From: an uncultured Anaerovibrio sp.
GTDB taxonomy: Bacteria > Bacillota > Negativicutes > Selenomonadales > Selenomonadaceae
NCBI GenBank assembly: GCA_934196075.1
Contig: CAKPVW010000028.1
Span: forward strand, 1-24,133
DNA: 24,133 nucleotides
Direction of reading: 5' to 3'
Below the pieces are notes generated by a model. That model had not been told where the DNA came from. It did no database searches and was given only the letters and a program-made list of their open reading frames with translations. Positions 17,648-24,133 of the stretch are shown here, piece by piece. Every line of letters begins with the position of its first letter. Positions within the stretch are counted from its first letter, which is position 1. A program made the position numbers and the translations under genes.

Positions 17648-17685
17648 ATTAACAATATAAAGAAAAATATGGACGGATGTGCAAC

Positions 17686-17757
17686 ATTTTGGCCAACGTT
17701 GTTAGAAGTTGACCAAAATATAAATATATAGCATTAGTATTTTTCCTATAGTATAAT
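17686..17757 (+). promoter_or_regulatory. Inverted repeat and -10 upstream of the AAA/nuclease gene
   Basis: ATTTTGGCCAA (17686-17696) and TTGACCAAAAT (17709-17719) form an 11-bp inverted repeat with one mismatch and a 12-base spacer, without a following U-run. An exact TATAAT lies at 17752-17757, but the -35 is poor. This looks like an operator for an activator or repressor; no candidate regulator gene is adjacent. Confidence 0.45.
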
Positions 17758-17779
17758 TCAATAAGAGGGGGTGTTACAT

Positions 17780-19351
17780 ATGGGTATTTATTTTAATCCT
17801 AATAACGGTAGTTTTAGACAGGCTGTACGGAGTCAGATTTATATAGATAAGACAGGGCTTATCAAGCATATGAATAAATTGCTAGGGACAGAAAATAAGT
17901 GTGTAGCTCTTAGTCATGCCAGAAGGTTTGGCAAGTCTCAGGCAGCAGGCATGTTGGATGCTTACTATAGCCTCGGCAGCGATTCAAGGGAGCTTTTTGC
18001 ACCATTTGAGATAGCTAAAGACCCTGAGTTTAAATTACACCTGAATAAATATAATGTTATTCATCTGGATGTTTCGTCATTTGAAGGAACCTATAAAGAT
18101 AAGATTGTAGCTGGTATGAAAGAAACTATTTATCGCGAATTGAAACTAGAGATTACTGATTTACTAGGTGCCGAAAATGCGATTGCTTCCATATTGGGGG
18201 ATGTTTATCAAAAAACAGGACGTCAGTTGGTGATTATCATTGATGAATGGGACTGTGTAGTGCGAAATTACACAGATAATCCTAATGTTGTGCATGAGTA
18301 TCTGCAATTTTTGCATGATTTGTTCAAGAGTGAGGAATCAAAGAGTTTTTTGGCACTAGCATATATTACTGGGATTTTGCCAATTAAGAAAATAGAGAAT
18401 GAATCGGCTCTTAATAACTTTGACGAATATACCATGTTGAATTCGGGTAATTTGAGTCAGTATTACGGCTTTACTGAGGAAGAAGTAAAAAAATTGTGTC
18501 AGAAATATAATATGGAATTTGATTCAATAAAGGCATGGTATAATGGTTATTTCATAAACGAATTGCATATGTATAATCCTAATTCGGTAGTTTCGGCTAT
18601 GCTTAGACGTCAAATTGCATCATATTGGAAAAATACATCCTCTTTCAAGACAATTAATAGATTGATACAACTGAATTATGCGGGCTTGAAAGATGATATT
18701 TTGGATATATTGGCAGGTGGCAAAGTACGGGTAAAGACAGCCTCCTTTTCTAATGACCTGCATGATATAACCTCTAAGGATAATGCTATAACAGCTTTGC
18801 TACATCTTGGTTATTTGGGTTTTGATGCAGAACGAAGTCAGGCATATCTGCCTAATTATGAGGTTGCAACTGCGTATGAGTCTGCTCTAGAAACAGGTTC
18901 ATGGCAAGAAGTAGCTAGGTCTATAGGTTTGGCAGAAGACCTTTTGTGGGCAACAATAGACAAAGAAGCTGCTAAAGTTGCAGAATTTATAGAAATTGCT
19001 CATGAGAGTTATGCTTCGGTATTTAAATACAATGATGAAAATTCCCTGAGCTGTGTCTTAACCATGGCGTATTTTACTGCGCCAGCATACTACAATATCA
19101 TTAGAGAAATGCCGGCAGGCAAAGGCTTTGCTGATATGGTGCTGATTCCTCGCAAGGATTCCGGCAACAGGCCTGCAATGGTGATAGAGCTAAAATGGGA
19201 TAAGTCAGCAGATACGGCTATTAGGCAGATTACGGAAAAACGTTATGCCGGTGTACTGAAGGATTATGCAGAAAAAATCCTGCTTGTGGGAATTAACTAC
19301 GACAAAGAAACTAAAAAGCATGATTGTGTGATAGAGGAGTATATCAAGTGA
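17780..19351 (+). CDS. AAA-ATPase-like / PD-(D/E)XK nuclease superfamily protein
   Basis: This 523-residue protein matches the architecture often called AAA-ATPase-like plus DUF1703. The N-terminal IDKTGLIKHMN (22-32) and a P-loop variant ARRFGKSQA (47-55) are seen, with Walker B-like VIIIDEWD (151-158). The central region contains YYGFTEEEVKKLC and AWYNGY. The C-terminus has a nuclease-like core: GFADMVLIPRK with D452 and VIELKW with E470 and K472. Such proteins are numerous and often multicopy in gut anaerobes and their role is unknown; nuclease activity is inferred from motifs only. The ATG at 17780 has GAGGGGGTG about 8 bases upstream; the in-frame GTG at 17771 falls inside it. The gene is flanked by its own terminators and looks like an accessory insertion. 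Confidence 0.88.
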   Translation: MGIYFNPNNGSFRQAVRSQIYIDKTGLIKHMNKLLGTENKCVALSHARRFGKSQAAGMLDAYYSLGSDSRELFAPFEIAKDPEFKLHLNKYNVIHLDVSSFEGTYKDKIVAGMKETIYRELKLEITDLLGAENAIASILGDVYQKTGRQLVIIIDEWDCVVRNYTDNPNVVHEYLQFLHDLFKSEESKSFLALAYITGILPIKKIENESALNNFDEYTMLNSGNLSQYYGFTEEEVKKLCQKYNMEFDSIKAWYNGYFINELHMYNPNSVVSAMLRRQIASYWKNTSSFKTINRLIQLNYAGLKDDILDILAGGKVRVKTASFSNDLHDITSKDNAITALLHLGYLGFDAERSQAYLPNYEVATAYESALETGSWQEVARSIGLAEDLLWATIDKEAAKVAEFIEIAHESYASVFKYNDENSLSCVLTMAYFTAPAYYNIIREMPAGKGFADMVLIPRKDSGNRPAMVIELKWDKSADTAIRQITEKRYAGVLKDYAEKILLVGINYDKETKKHDCVIEEYIK

Positions 19352-19357
19352 AAAAAT

Positions 19358-19408
19358 TGCCATCTTGATGATTAAAGTAAATATCATCAAGATGGCAGTC
19401 ATTTTTTT
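19358..19408. terminator. Bidirectional terminator between the AAA/nuclease gene and rarD
   Basis: A perfect 15-bp stem is formed by TGCCATCTTGATGAT (19358-19372) and ATCATCAAGATGGCA (19383-19397) with a 10-base loop. T7 follows on the plus strand (19402-19408) and A6 precedes it (19351-19356), which serves minus-strand transcripts from rarD. Confidence 0.95.
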
Positions 19409-19414
19409 ATTTAT

Positions 19415-20317
19415 TTAAATATGTCGGCTTTCGGCATAAGTGAAAAGGGCGATGGCGGCCCAGATAAAGCTGAAGGTTATAAGCTGAATCAGGCCAAAGC
19501 TTTCATGGAAGAAAAAGATGCCTAGAAATAGTGCGATGGTGGGACTGATATACTGTATAAAGCCCAGCACGTTTAGGGGCAGGGAATTAGTTCCATAGGT
19601 GAATAATATCAGAGGAAATGCTGTGATAATCCCCGTGCCAGCCAGATAAATGGCCAATTGTGGTGTAGAAAGGCTAAGGTGGCTGGTGGAGGTAACAGAT
19701 AAATAACCTAAATATGGTAGTGCTATTGGAACCATTAGCAGGGTTTCCAACGTAATACTAGATAGGGGATTGAGATGAAGCTGTTTTTTGAGAGCTCCAT
19801 ATACGGAAAAAGTCGTGGCTAGAACTACTGCTACCCAAGGGATAGTACCTAGCTGCCAGGTCATCAGCAATATGCCTGTGAAGGCTAGGGCAATGCTGAG
19901 ACATTTTAATTTAGACAGCTTTTCATGAAAAATCACAACACCTAAAAGGACACTCATTAAGGGATTGATATAGTAACCAAGGCTGGTATCTAGAACATGG
20001 TTATGATTTACTGCCCAGATATAGGTTAGCCAGTTAATGCTGATAATTGAGGCAGCAGCTAGTAGGAGCAGACTGCGTTTTTTTTCCTGCCATAAATCTT
20101 GACAATCCTGTAAAAAATTCTTCCAACGTCCCATAATCGCCAAAATCAACAGCATAAAGAACAGTGACCAGCAGATGCGGTTGGTAAGAATTTCATCGGC
20201 GCCTACAGGTGCCAGGAGATTCCAGTACAATGGCAGAACTCCCCAGATAAAACAGCCGGTTAACGAAGCTAAAATACCATTTTTTTCACTAATAGCAGCA
20301 GCCTGTGCTTTTGCCAT
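19415..20317 (-). CDS. rarD: EamA family transporter RarD
   Basis: RarD proteins are inner-membrane drug/metabolite-superfamily (EamA) transporters; the substrate is not known, despite the old link to chloramphenicol sensitivity. The 300-residue protein has about ten hydrophobic segments. The family opening GILASLTGCFIWGVLPLYW is at about 14-32. Other family motifs are NRICWSLFFM, INWLTYIWAVNHNHVLDTSL and LGYYINPLMSVLLGV. The second half ends in GFIQYISPTIALFLGIFFF. The ATG at 20317 is chosen because GGAGG lies 8 bases upstream. An in-frame TTG overlaps that site. A minus-strand TTGACA (20385-20390) with a weak -10 may be its promoter. Confidence 0.9.
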   Translation of the reverse strand: MAKAQAAAISEKNGILASLTGCFIWGVLPLYWNLLAPVGADEILTNRICWSLFFMLLILAIMGRWKNFLQDCQDLWQEKKRSLLLLAAASIISINWLTYIWAVNHNHVLDTSLGYYINPLMSVLLGVVIFHEKLSKLKCLSIALAFTGILLMTWQLGTIPWVAVVLATTFSVYGALKKQLHLNPLSSITLETLLMVPIALPYLGYLSVTSTSHLSLSTPQLAIYLAGTGIITAFPLILFTYGTNSLPLNVLGFIQYISPTIALFLGIFFFHESFGLIQLITFSFIWAAIALFTYAESRHI

Positions 20318-20429
20318 AAGGAACACCTCCAAATATATTTTTCGTAACTCATATGCACAATACGCTACACTGTTTAAGGTATTTTGTCAAGACTGCAAAT
20401 AATTGTTCAGGAGAGTCGTTTTGCAGGCA

Positions 20430-20458
20430 AAAAAATACCGTTCCATGGGATAGAACGG
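20430..20458 (-). terminator. Terminator after DUF4446 gene
   Basis: On the minus strand CCGTTC (20453-20458) and GAACGG (20438-20443) form a 6-bp stem followed by a run of T (20430-20435 are A on the plus strand). It lies about 20 bases after the DUF4446 stop codon and ends the parA-parB-DUF4446 unit. Confidence 0.8.
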
Positions 20459-20476
20459 CATAATCTTATATATTTT

Positions 20477-20980
20477 TTATTTGGCCATGGCTTGTCGGAG
20501 GGCATCTTCCTCCTCGGAGGTCATGGGATAGCTGGATGTACCATTGACAATAGGTTTAGCGTAGCTGCGAGAATCCTCTCGCGCGAAGATACTGGACAAC
20601 ACAACACCATTGTTGTGAGAATCCAGCATGGCTACGGCATAGCTTAGATCGCTGCCCATATCTTCAAAGGCCCGGAATCTAACTATGGCTACTTTGGTAA
20701 GAGCATTGGATAGCAGTTCCTTGATGGCCTTGTTTTCCTCCCAGAGTTTGGCATTTTCATCTGTTATAGCCTTGGTGCTGTCAATACAGCCAATCATCAT
20801 ACGCTCCAGATTGGCACCGTCTACGCCGGTCATCATCTTTTTATAGCGTTTCTTCATATAATTAAGATTGTAGAAAAGGTTAATTAATAATAAATACATA
20901 ACAATAACCAGAATGCCTAGAATGGCTACCATGTAGCTTAGGTTATTGATAATAAAACTCATAATATCCGTATTTGCCAT
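20477..20980 (-). CDS. DUF4446 family membrane-anchored protein
   Basis: This 167-residue protein has one N-terminal membrane segment (about 13-35, LSYMVAILGILVIVMYLLLI) followed by a basic patch KKRYKK and a cytoplasmic domain. A charged helix (about 65-90) and IVRFRAFEDMGSDLSYAVAM lead to the conserved stretch LDSHNNGVVLSSIFAREDSR. These features fit DUF4446, a family of unknown function that is frequently located beside parAB in Bacillota. It starts 40 bases after parB and is probably co-transcribed; AAGGAG lies 12 bases before the ATG. Its location suggests a link to chromosome segregation or the membrane, but this is only context. Confidence 0.82.
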   Translation of the reverse strand: MANTDIMSFIINNLSYMVAILGILVIVMYLLLINLFYNLNYMKKRYKKMMTGVDGANLERMMIGCIDSTKAITDENAKLWEENKAIKELLSNALTKVAIVRFRAFEDMGSDLSYAVAMLDSHNNGVVLSSIFAREDSRSYAKPIVNGTSSYPMTSEEEDALRQAMAK

Positions 20981-21020
20981 GGAAAAATTTCTCTCCTTAG
21001 TATAAGTAGTACATATATTT

Positions 21021-22022
21021 TTACACCGTCAATTTGCCAGTGGTGGAAAATTGACGCAGCTGCTCTCGTTTTTCTTCTAAGGTTAATTCTTTAGATCGTG
21101 TTTTGGTTTGACTTTGCTCTAAAAGACGCAGGAGATAAGCTAGCTCCTCCTGAGAGGAAAAGTCAATTTCTAACTGTTGTTTTTTACCTTTGTTTTTTAT
21201 ACGTACAGGAGTACCTAATAATATTTTTAGCTTGTCCTGTGCTTCCTGTAGAAATATATCCAGTTGAAGTTTTGGTTTATCTTGTTTGTCCTCTGAAAGA
21301 TAAGCAGGTTTTTTTTGGAGCTGCTTTACCAGGGATTCAGCACGGCGAGCCGAAAGCTCGTTGGCTATGATATAATCAGCAGCCTGATCTTGAAGCTGTA
21401 TATCCTCTAGAGCCAGCAAAGGACGAGCCTGGCCCATGGAAATATTACCCTGGGTCAATAGTTCCTGCACATGTTCAGATAGCTTTAGCAGGCGCAAAAA
21501 ATTTGCTATATGAGAACGGCTGCGACCAACCTTGTGGGATAGAAGCTCTTGAGTTAGACCATAGTCAGTTAAAAGATGCTGATAGGCTTTGGCTTCTTCA
21601 ATGGCGTTTAGATTCTCCCTTTGGATATTCTCAATTAGGGCTACCTCGCTCATTTGAGCATCATTATATTCTCGAATCAGGGCAGGAATAGTTTTCAGGC
21701 CTGCTTGAGTGGCAGCTCGGAAACGTCTCTCGCCAGCAATGAGTTCATACCCTTTGACAGTTTTGCGCACCAAAATAGGCTGAAGAACGCCATATTGAGC
21801 AATGGATTCCTGAAGGGTTTTGAGAGCTTCTGGATCAAATTTCTGTCGAGGCTGACCAGGATTGGCAGTAATTTTGCTGATATCCAGCTCTTGTACTGGC
21901 TGACCTTCAAGTTTGATGTCCTGCTGGGGAGGGACCTTGACCATAGCAGTCTTGGGTTTGTTAATAGCACCTAGTCCAAAGGCACCTAATCCCTTGCCTA
22001 GACCACCTATTTTTTTACTCAT
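21021..22022 (-). CDS. parB: Chromosome partitioning protein ParB (Spo0J)
   Basis: ParB binds parS sites near the origin, spreads as a CTP-dependent clamp and stimulates ParA. It is 333 residues. The N-terminal segment MSKKIGGLGKGLGAFG contains the Arg/Lys-Gly-rich ParA-contact region. The CTPase motifs are NPGQPR (54-59) and GERRFRA (97-103), with ENIQRENLNAIEEA (131-144). The helix-turn-helix for parS is GLTQELLSHKVGRSRSHIAN. The start at 22022 overlaps the parA 3' end by 8 bases; an upstream in-frame ATG at 22103 would lie deep inside parA and adds no conserved sequence. A matching parS site is in the window. Confidence 0.96.
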   Translation of the reverse strand: MSKKIGGLGKGLGAFGLGAINKPKTAMVKVPPQQDIKLEGQPVQELDISKITANPGQPRQKFDPEALKTLQESIAQYGVLQPILVRKTVKGYELIAGERRFRAATQAGLKTIPALIREYNDAQMSEVALIENIQRENLNAIEEAKAYQHLLTDYGLTQELLSHKVGRSRSHIANFLRLLKLSEHVQELLTQGNISMGQARPLLALEDIQLQDQAADYIIANELSARRAESLVKQLQKKPAYLSEDKQDKPKLQLDIFLQEAQDKLKILLGTPVRIKNKGKKQQLEIDFSSQEELAYLLRLLEQSQTKTRSKELTLEEKREQLRQFSTTGKLTV

Positions 22023-22773
22023 GGCCTGCAACCTCCTTGGCAAGAGCTTCATAGGCCAAAGCACCCTTGGAAGTGGCAGCATAAGCAAAGATTGGCTGAC
22101 CATAGGATGGGGCCTCGCTTAGCCGTACTGTACGAGGTATTTTGGTTTCGTATACCTGATTTGGAAAATGATTGCGAACCTCAGCCTCTACCTGCTGGGA
22201 TAAATTGGTACGGGAATCGAACATGGTCATAACCAGACCTTCAATATAGAGCTGAGAATTGTACTGCTCTTGAACCATTTCAATGGTAGACATAAGCTGA
22301 CTAAGTCCCTCCAAAGCATAAAATTCACACTGGAGAGGCAGTAGTACAGAGTCTGCCGCTGTTAGGGCATTTAGGGTAATATGGCTCAAGGATGGTGGGC
22401 AGTCAATAATGATATAATCATAGATGCCTCGAATAGGAGCGATGGCTTTTTGCAGGCGATAAAGCTTGTCTTCAGCCTCTACCAGTTCCACCTCGGCACC
22501 AGCTAAATCCATAACAGAAGGAACCAAATCCAGATTAAATTCTGTATGGATGATAATATCACCTAAATTAGCTTGACCTACTAAAACATCATAGATACTT
22601 TGTTCTAAAGAGTTTTTATCAATGCCTAAACCGCTGGTGGCATTGCCCTGAGGGTCACAGTCTATAAGGAGAACCCGTCGTCCTAACAGAGCCAAGCCAG
22701 CACTGAGATTTACGGCTGTTGTAGTTTTGCCTACACCGCCTTTTTGGTTGGCTACAGCAATTATTTTTCCCAA
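22015..22773 (-). CDS. parA: Chromosome partitioning ATPase ParA (Soj)
   Basis: ParA is a MinD-like ATPase that works with ParB in origin segregation and, in Bacillus, modulates DnaA. The deviant Walker A KGGVGKTTT is at 11-19, Walker A' is LIDCDPQGNAT (36-46), and Walker B is IIIDCPPSLSHIT. I chose the TTG at 22773, which gives the canonical N-terminus MGKIIAVANQ and has AGTGGTG 6 bases upstream. An alternative GTG at 22785 would add four residues and lacks a ribosome binding site. An extended -10 (TGATACAAT, minus, 22825-22833) is a likely promoter. Confidence 0.95.
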   Translation of the reverse strand: MGKIIAVANQKGGVGKTTTAVNLSAGLALLGRRVLLIDCDPQGNATSGLGIDKNSLEQSIYDVLVGQANLGDIIIHTEFNLDLVPSVMDLAGAEVELVEAEDKLYRLQKAIAPIRGIYDYIIIDCPPSLSHITLNALTAADSVLLPLQCEFYALEGLSQLMSTIEMVQEQYNSQLYIEGLVMTMFDSRTNLSQQVEAEVRNHFPNQVYETKIPRTVRLSEAPSYGQPIFAYAATSKGALAYEALAKEVAGHE

Positions 22774-22890
22774 TATATTCACCACTTTCTTTTATGAATA
22801 GGGTTTTTGCGGATTTTCTTTTCTATTGTATCATTAATAGCTGAATTTTTCGATATTTTATTGTAAAAATCACGATTTTCTTTGTGAAAA

Positions 22891-22906
22891 TGTTCCACGT
22901 GAAACA
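22891..22906. promoter_or_regulatory. parS: parS partition site
   Basis: TGTTCCACGTGAAACA is one of the standard B. subtilis-type parS sequences, differing from the perfect palindrome TGTTTCACGTGAAACA by one base. It lies about 120 bases upstream of parA, beside the parB gene that would recognise it. I found no second site in the window. Confidence 0.95.
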
Positions 22907-22914
22907 AAGAAAAA

Positions 22915-22948
22915 ATTCAAATAAAATGCAAAGGTATTTTATTTGAAT
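22915..22948. repeat. 13-bp perfect palindrome beside parS
   Basis: ATTCAAATAAAAT (22915-22927) and ATTTTATTTGAAT (22936-22948) are exact reverse complements around 8 bases. The repeat sits 8 bases from parS and about 27 bases before the -10 of the Rrf2 gene. It is A/T-rich and lacks a U-run. Operator, cruciform or nucleoid-protein site are all possible. Confidence 0.75.
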
Positions 22949-22971
22949 AATGTAGGGACTATAAAAATATA

Positions 22972-22980
22972 TGGTATAAT
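22972..22980 (+). promoter_or_regulatory. Extended -10 promoter of the Rrf2 gene
   Basis: TGGTATAAT (22972-22980) is an exact extended -10 with no good -35, about 48 bases before the chosen start codon. Weak -35 and extended -10 promoters are common for genes under repressor or autoregulatory control. Confidence 0.6.
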
Positions 22981-23027
22981 TGGATATATGAGAAAAATGG
23001 CTGCTATTTAACAGAAAGGTGGAAAAC

Positions 23028-23468
23028 ATGCAGATATCAAGTAGATTTACTTTGGCAGTGCATATATTGACCTGCATTGCCGTTATAAAGGATACGAAGG
23101 TAACAAGTAATTTTTTGGCTGGCAGTACCAATACAAATCCAGTGATTGTGCGTAAAATCCTGGGGCAGTTGAAAAATGCTGGCTTGGTAGAGGTGGTTAG
23201 AGGCACCGGTGGAGCATTCCTAGCTAAGCCACCAGAGAATATTAGCTTTTTGGATATTTATCATGCAGTGGAATGTGTAGAGAGAGGGGAGCTCTTTCAT
23301 TTCCACGAAAATCCTAACGAAAAATGTCCTATTGGCCGCAATATACATAATGTATTGGATGATAAGTTAGAGCAGGTTCAACGAGCTATGGAAAAGGAGC
23401 TGGCTTCCATTTCCATGGCCGATGTGCAGGGGGAGATTACTAAGTGTATTAATATACAGGGGAAATAA
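23028..23468 (+). CDS. Rrf2 family transcriptional regulator (YwnA-like)
   Basis: This is a 146-residue Rrf2 family winged-helix regulator. The N-terminus MQISSRFTLAVHILTCIAVI is typical, and the wing-helix region is STNTNPVIVRKILGQLKNAG with VVRGTGGAFLAKPPENISFL after it. The C-terminal stretch HENPNEKCPIGRNIHNVLDD is close to B. subtilis YwnA as I remember it. The usual three-cysteine Fe-S set of IscR/NsrR is not present; cysteines are at 16, 83, 100 and 140, so a thiol rather than a cluster could be the sensor. The ATG at 23028 is chosen over the GTG at 23019, which overlaps AAGGTGG. The next gene has a promoter with operator-like repeats and is the probable target. Confidence 0.9.
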   Translation: MQISSRFTLAVHILTCIAVIKDTKVTSNFLAGSTNTNPVIVRKILGQLKNAGLVEVVRGTGGAFLAKPPENISFLDIYHAVECVERGELFHFHENPNEKCPIGRNIHNVLDDKLEQVQRAMEKELASISMADVQGEITKCINIQGK

Positions 23469-23494
23469 TTTTTGCTAGTTAAATATTCTTTCTA

Positions 23495-23569
23495 GTTGTA
23501 ACTATTGACATTGCAATTGAGTGGTGCTACAATCTTAATTGTAATATGGATGGTTACAACAAATTGTAG
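23495..23569 (+). promoter_or_regulatory. Consensus promoter with overlapping inverted repeats
   Basis: TTGACA (23505-23510) and TACAAT (23528-23533) have a 17-base spacer. The -10 is half of a perfect repeat TACAAT-CTTA-ATTGTA (23528-23543). An outer pair GTTGTAAC (23495-23502) and GTTACAAC (23553-23560) brackets the promoter. CTACAAT at 23527-23533 also pairs with ATTGTAG at 23563-23569. This is a strong promoter positioned for repression, probably by the adjacent Rrf2 protein. Confidence 0.8.
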
Positions 23570-23598
23570 TAAGATTTTGCAGAGGAGGAAATATTATT

Positions 23599-23931
23599 AT
23601 GACGAAAGCGGATATTATGCAGCAGGTAAAAAATTTGATTGCAGCCCCTAGCTGTTATGCGGGATTGAAGGAAAAGGCTGAGGCGTATCTGATGGTTCAG
23701 AATCCGGAAACTGCGGCAGCATTGATGAATGAGCTGAAGGCAGATGTGCAAAGCATTGATGAGGTATTGCCTTTCTTTGGTTCTGAGGATGCCAAGAAAA
23801 TCTTTGGGGCAGAGGTTGCTGAACAGCTTCTCCAGAAAGCAAAAGAGGTTAAGGCCAATGGGGGCGATACCTGCTTCTGCGAGGCTTGTACAGCAGGTAA
23901 AGCTATTCTTGACCATCAGGAGCTGTTGTAA
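23599..23931 (+). CDS. Small conserved protein with CxCxxC motif
   Basis: This is a 110-residue, mostly helical acidic protein without a signal peptide. It has a Cys at 19 (APSCYAGLKEKAEAYL) and a CFCEAC motif at 92-97 near the C-terminus, which could bind a metal or undergo thiol chemistry. It resembles a small protein family of anaerobic Bacillota that automated annotations sometimes label heat-shock protein or Hsp90. No Hsp90 ATPase motif exists here, so I do not accept that name. GGAGG lies 10 bases before the ATG. The gene follows the Rrf2 gene by 130 bases behind a strong, operator-bearing promoter. Function is unknown; a stress or thiol role is inferred. Confidence 0.8.
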   Translation: MTKADIMQQVKNLIAAPSCYAGLKEKAEAYLMVQNPETAAALMNELKADVQSIDEVLPFFGSEDAKKIFGAEVAEQLLQKAKEVKANGGDTCFCEACTAGKAILDHQELL

Positions 23932-23973
23932 GTTTCTTCTGTATATAAGATTGGCTGAGCAAAATTTGGCGAT

Positions 23974-24004
23974 AGGGACTGTCTATTTTTTGCGGTCCTT
24001 TTTT
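23974..24004 (+). terminator. Terminator after the CxCxxC protein gene
   Basis: AGGGACTG (23974-23981) pairs with CGGTCCTT (23993-24000), counting two G-U pairs, and runs into TTTTTT. It begins 42 bases after the stop codon. Confidence 0.75.
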
Positions 24005-24133
24005 GTGTATAAATTCTGATTTGTAGAGCTGATTGGCAAATCATGTTACTCTTTATTGAGGCATGGCAAATACCCTTCCCGGCACGCTCGCGCTATGTAA
24101 ATGTGCCTCACGCTGCTAAACTCATTAAAGCTC
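24005..24133. other. Right edge without recognisable gene
   Basis: I see no reading frame, RNA gene or promoter of note. TGGCAAAT occurs twice (24034-24041 and 24064-24071), and GAGGCA (24058-24063) has an inverted match TGCCTC (24104-24109). The higher G+C near 24076-24095 might be the beginning of an intergenic repeat, but the window ends before this can be judged. Confidence 0.4.

Noticed and set aside
23028..23468. Rrf2 protein as an Fe-S sensor of the IscR/NsrR type
   Set aside because: The clustered three-cysteine pattern of these sensors is absent; cysteines are spread at 16, 83, 100 and 140.
23599..23931. Calling the small protein an Hsp90 chaperone
   Set aside because: At 110 residues it has none of the GHKL ATPase motifs; such a label would be inherited from automatic annotation.

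Overview
This window is a bacterial replication-origin region from a low-to-mid G+C Bacillota. The best guess is a member of the Negativicutes/Selenomonadales, perhaps close to Anaerovibrio or Selenomonas. That placement is inferred from protein character and gene order (remB beside gyrB, a Cys-containing DUF721 protein after recF, rpmH-rnpA-yidD-yidC-jag-mnmE-mnmG-rsmG on the other side) and was not tested by any search.

Layout. On the left, the minus strand carries dnaA, then dnaN-yaaA-recF-DUF721-remB-gyrB, tightly packed with gaps or overlaps of a few bases. oriC is bipartite. DnaA-box clusters lie between dnaA and dnaN (5855-6119) and upstream of dnaA (7566-7860). The dnaN-proximal side ends in a Bacillus-like unwinding module: two DnaA boxes, a short GC patch, CTA trinucleotides, then an A/T-rich stretch. 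To the right, the plus strand carries rpmH (TTG start, 44 codons), rnpA, yidD, yidC, jag/khpB, mnmE, mnmG, rsmG and a small secreted protein gene. These encode ribosome, RNase P, membrane-insertion and tRNA/rRNA-modification functions. Both arms are transcribed away from oriC, so they are co-directional with replication.

From about 15.2 kb the order is more mixed. It holds pfkA (minus), a stand-alone AICAR transformylase (plus), an accessory AAA-ATPase/PD-(D/E)XK protein (plus), a RarD-type EamA transporter (minus), and then DUF4446-parB-parA (minus, pointing back toward oriC). A perfect parS site lies just upstream of parA. Next come a YwnA-like Rrf2 regulator and a small CxCxxC protein whose strong promoter is wrapped in inverted repeats. 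The last 130 bases hold no recognisable gene.

Most of the window is conserved housekeeping DNA, and I do not see a complete new defence or mobile system. The points most worth a second look are these: a 75-bp repeat with a 12-bp perfect hairpin, found downstream of gyrB and again (with a second, larger hairpin) between mnmE and mnmG; matching QxxLDF clamp-binding-like peptides in the GyrB N-terminal extension and in DnaA domain II; two DnaA boxes built into the hairpin after dnaA; the Rrf2/CxCxxC pair and its operator-like repeats; and a 13-bp perfect palindrome next to parS.
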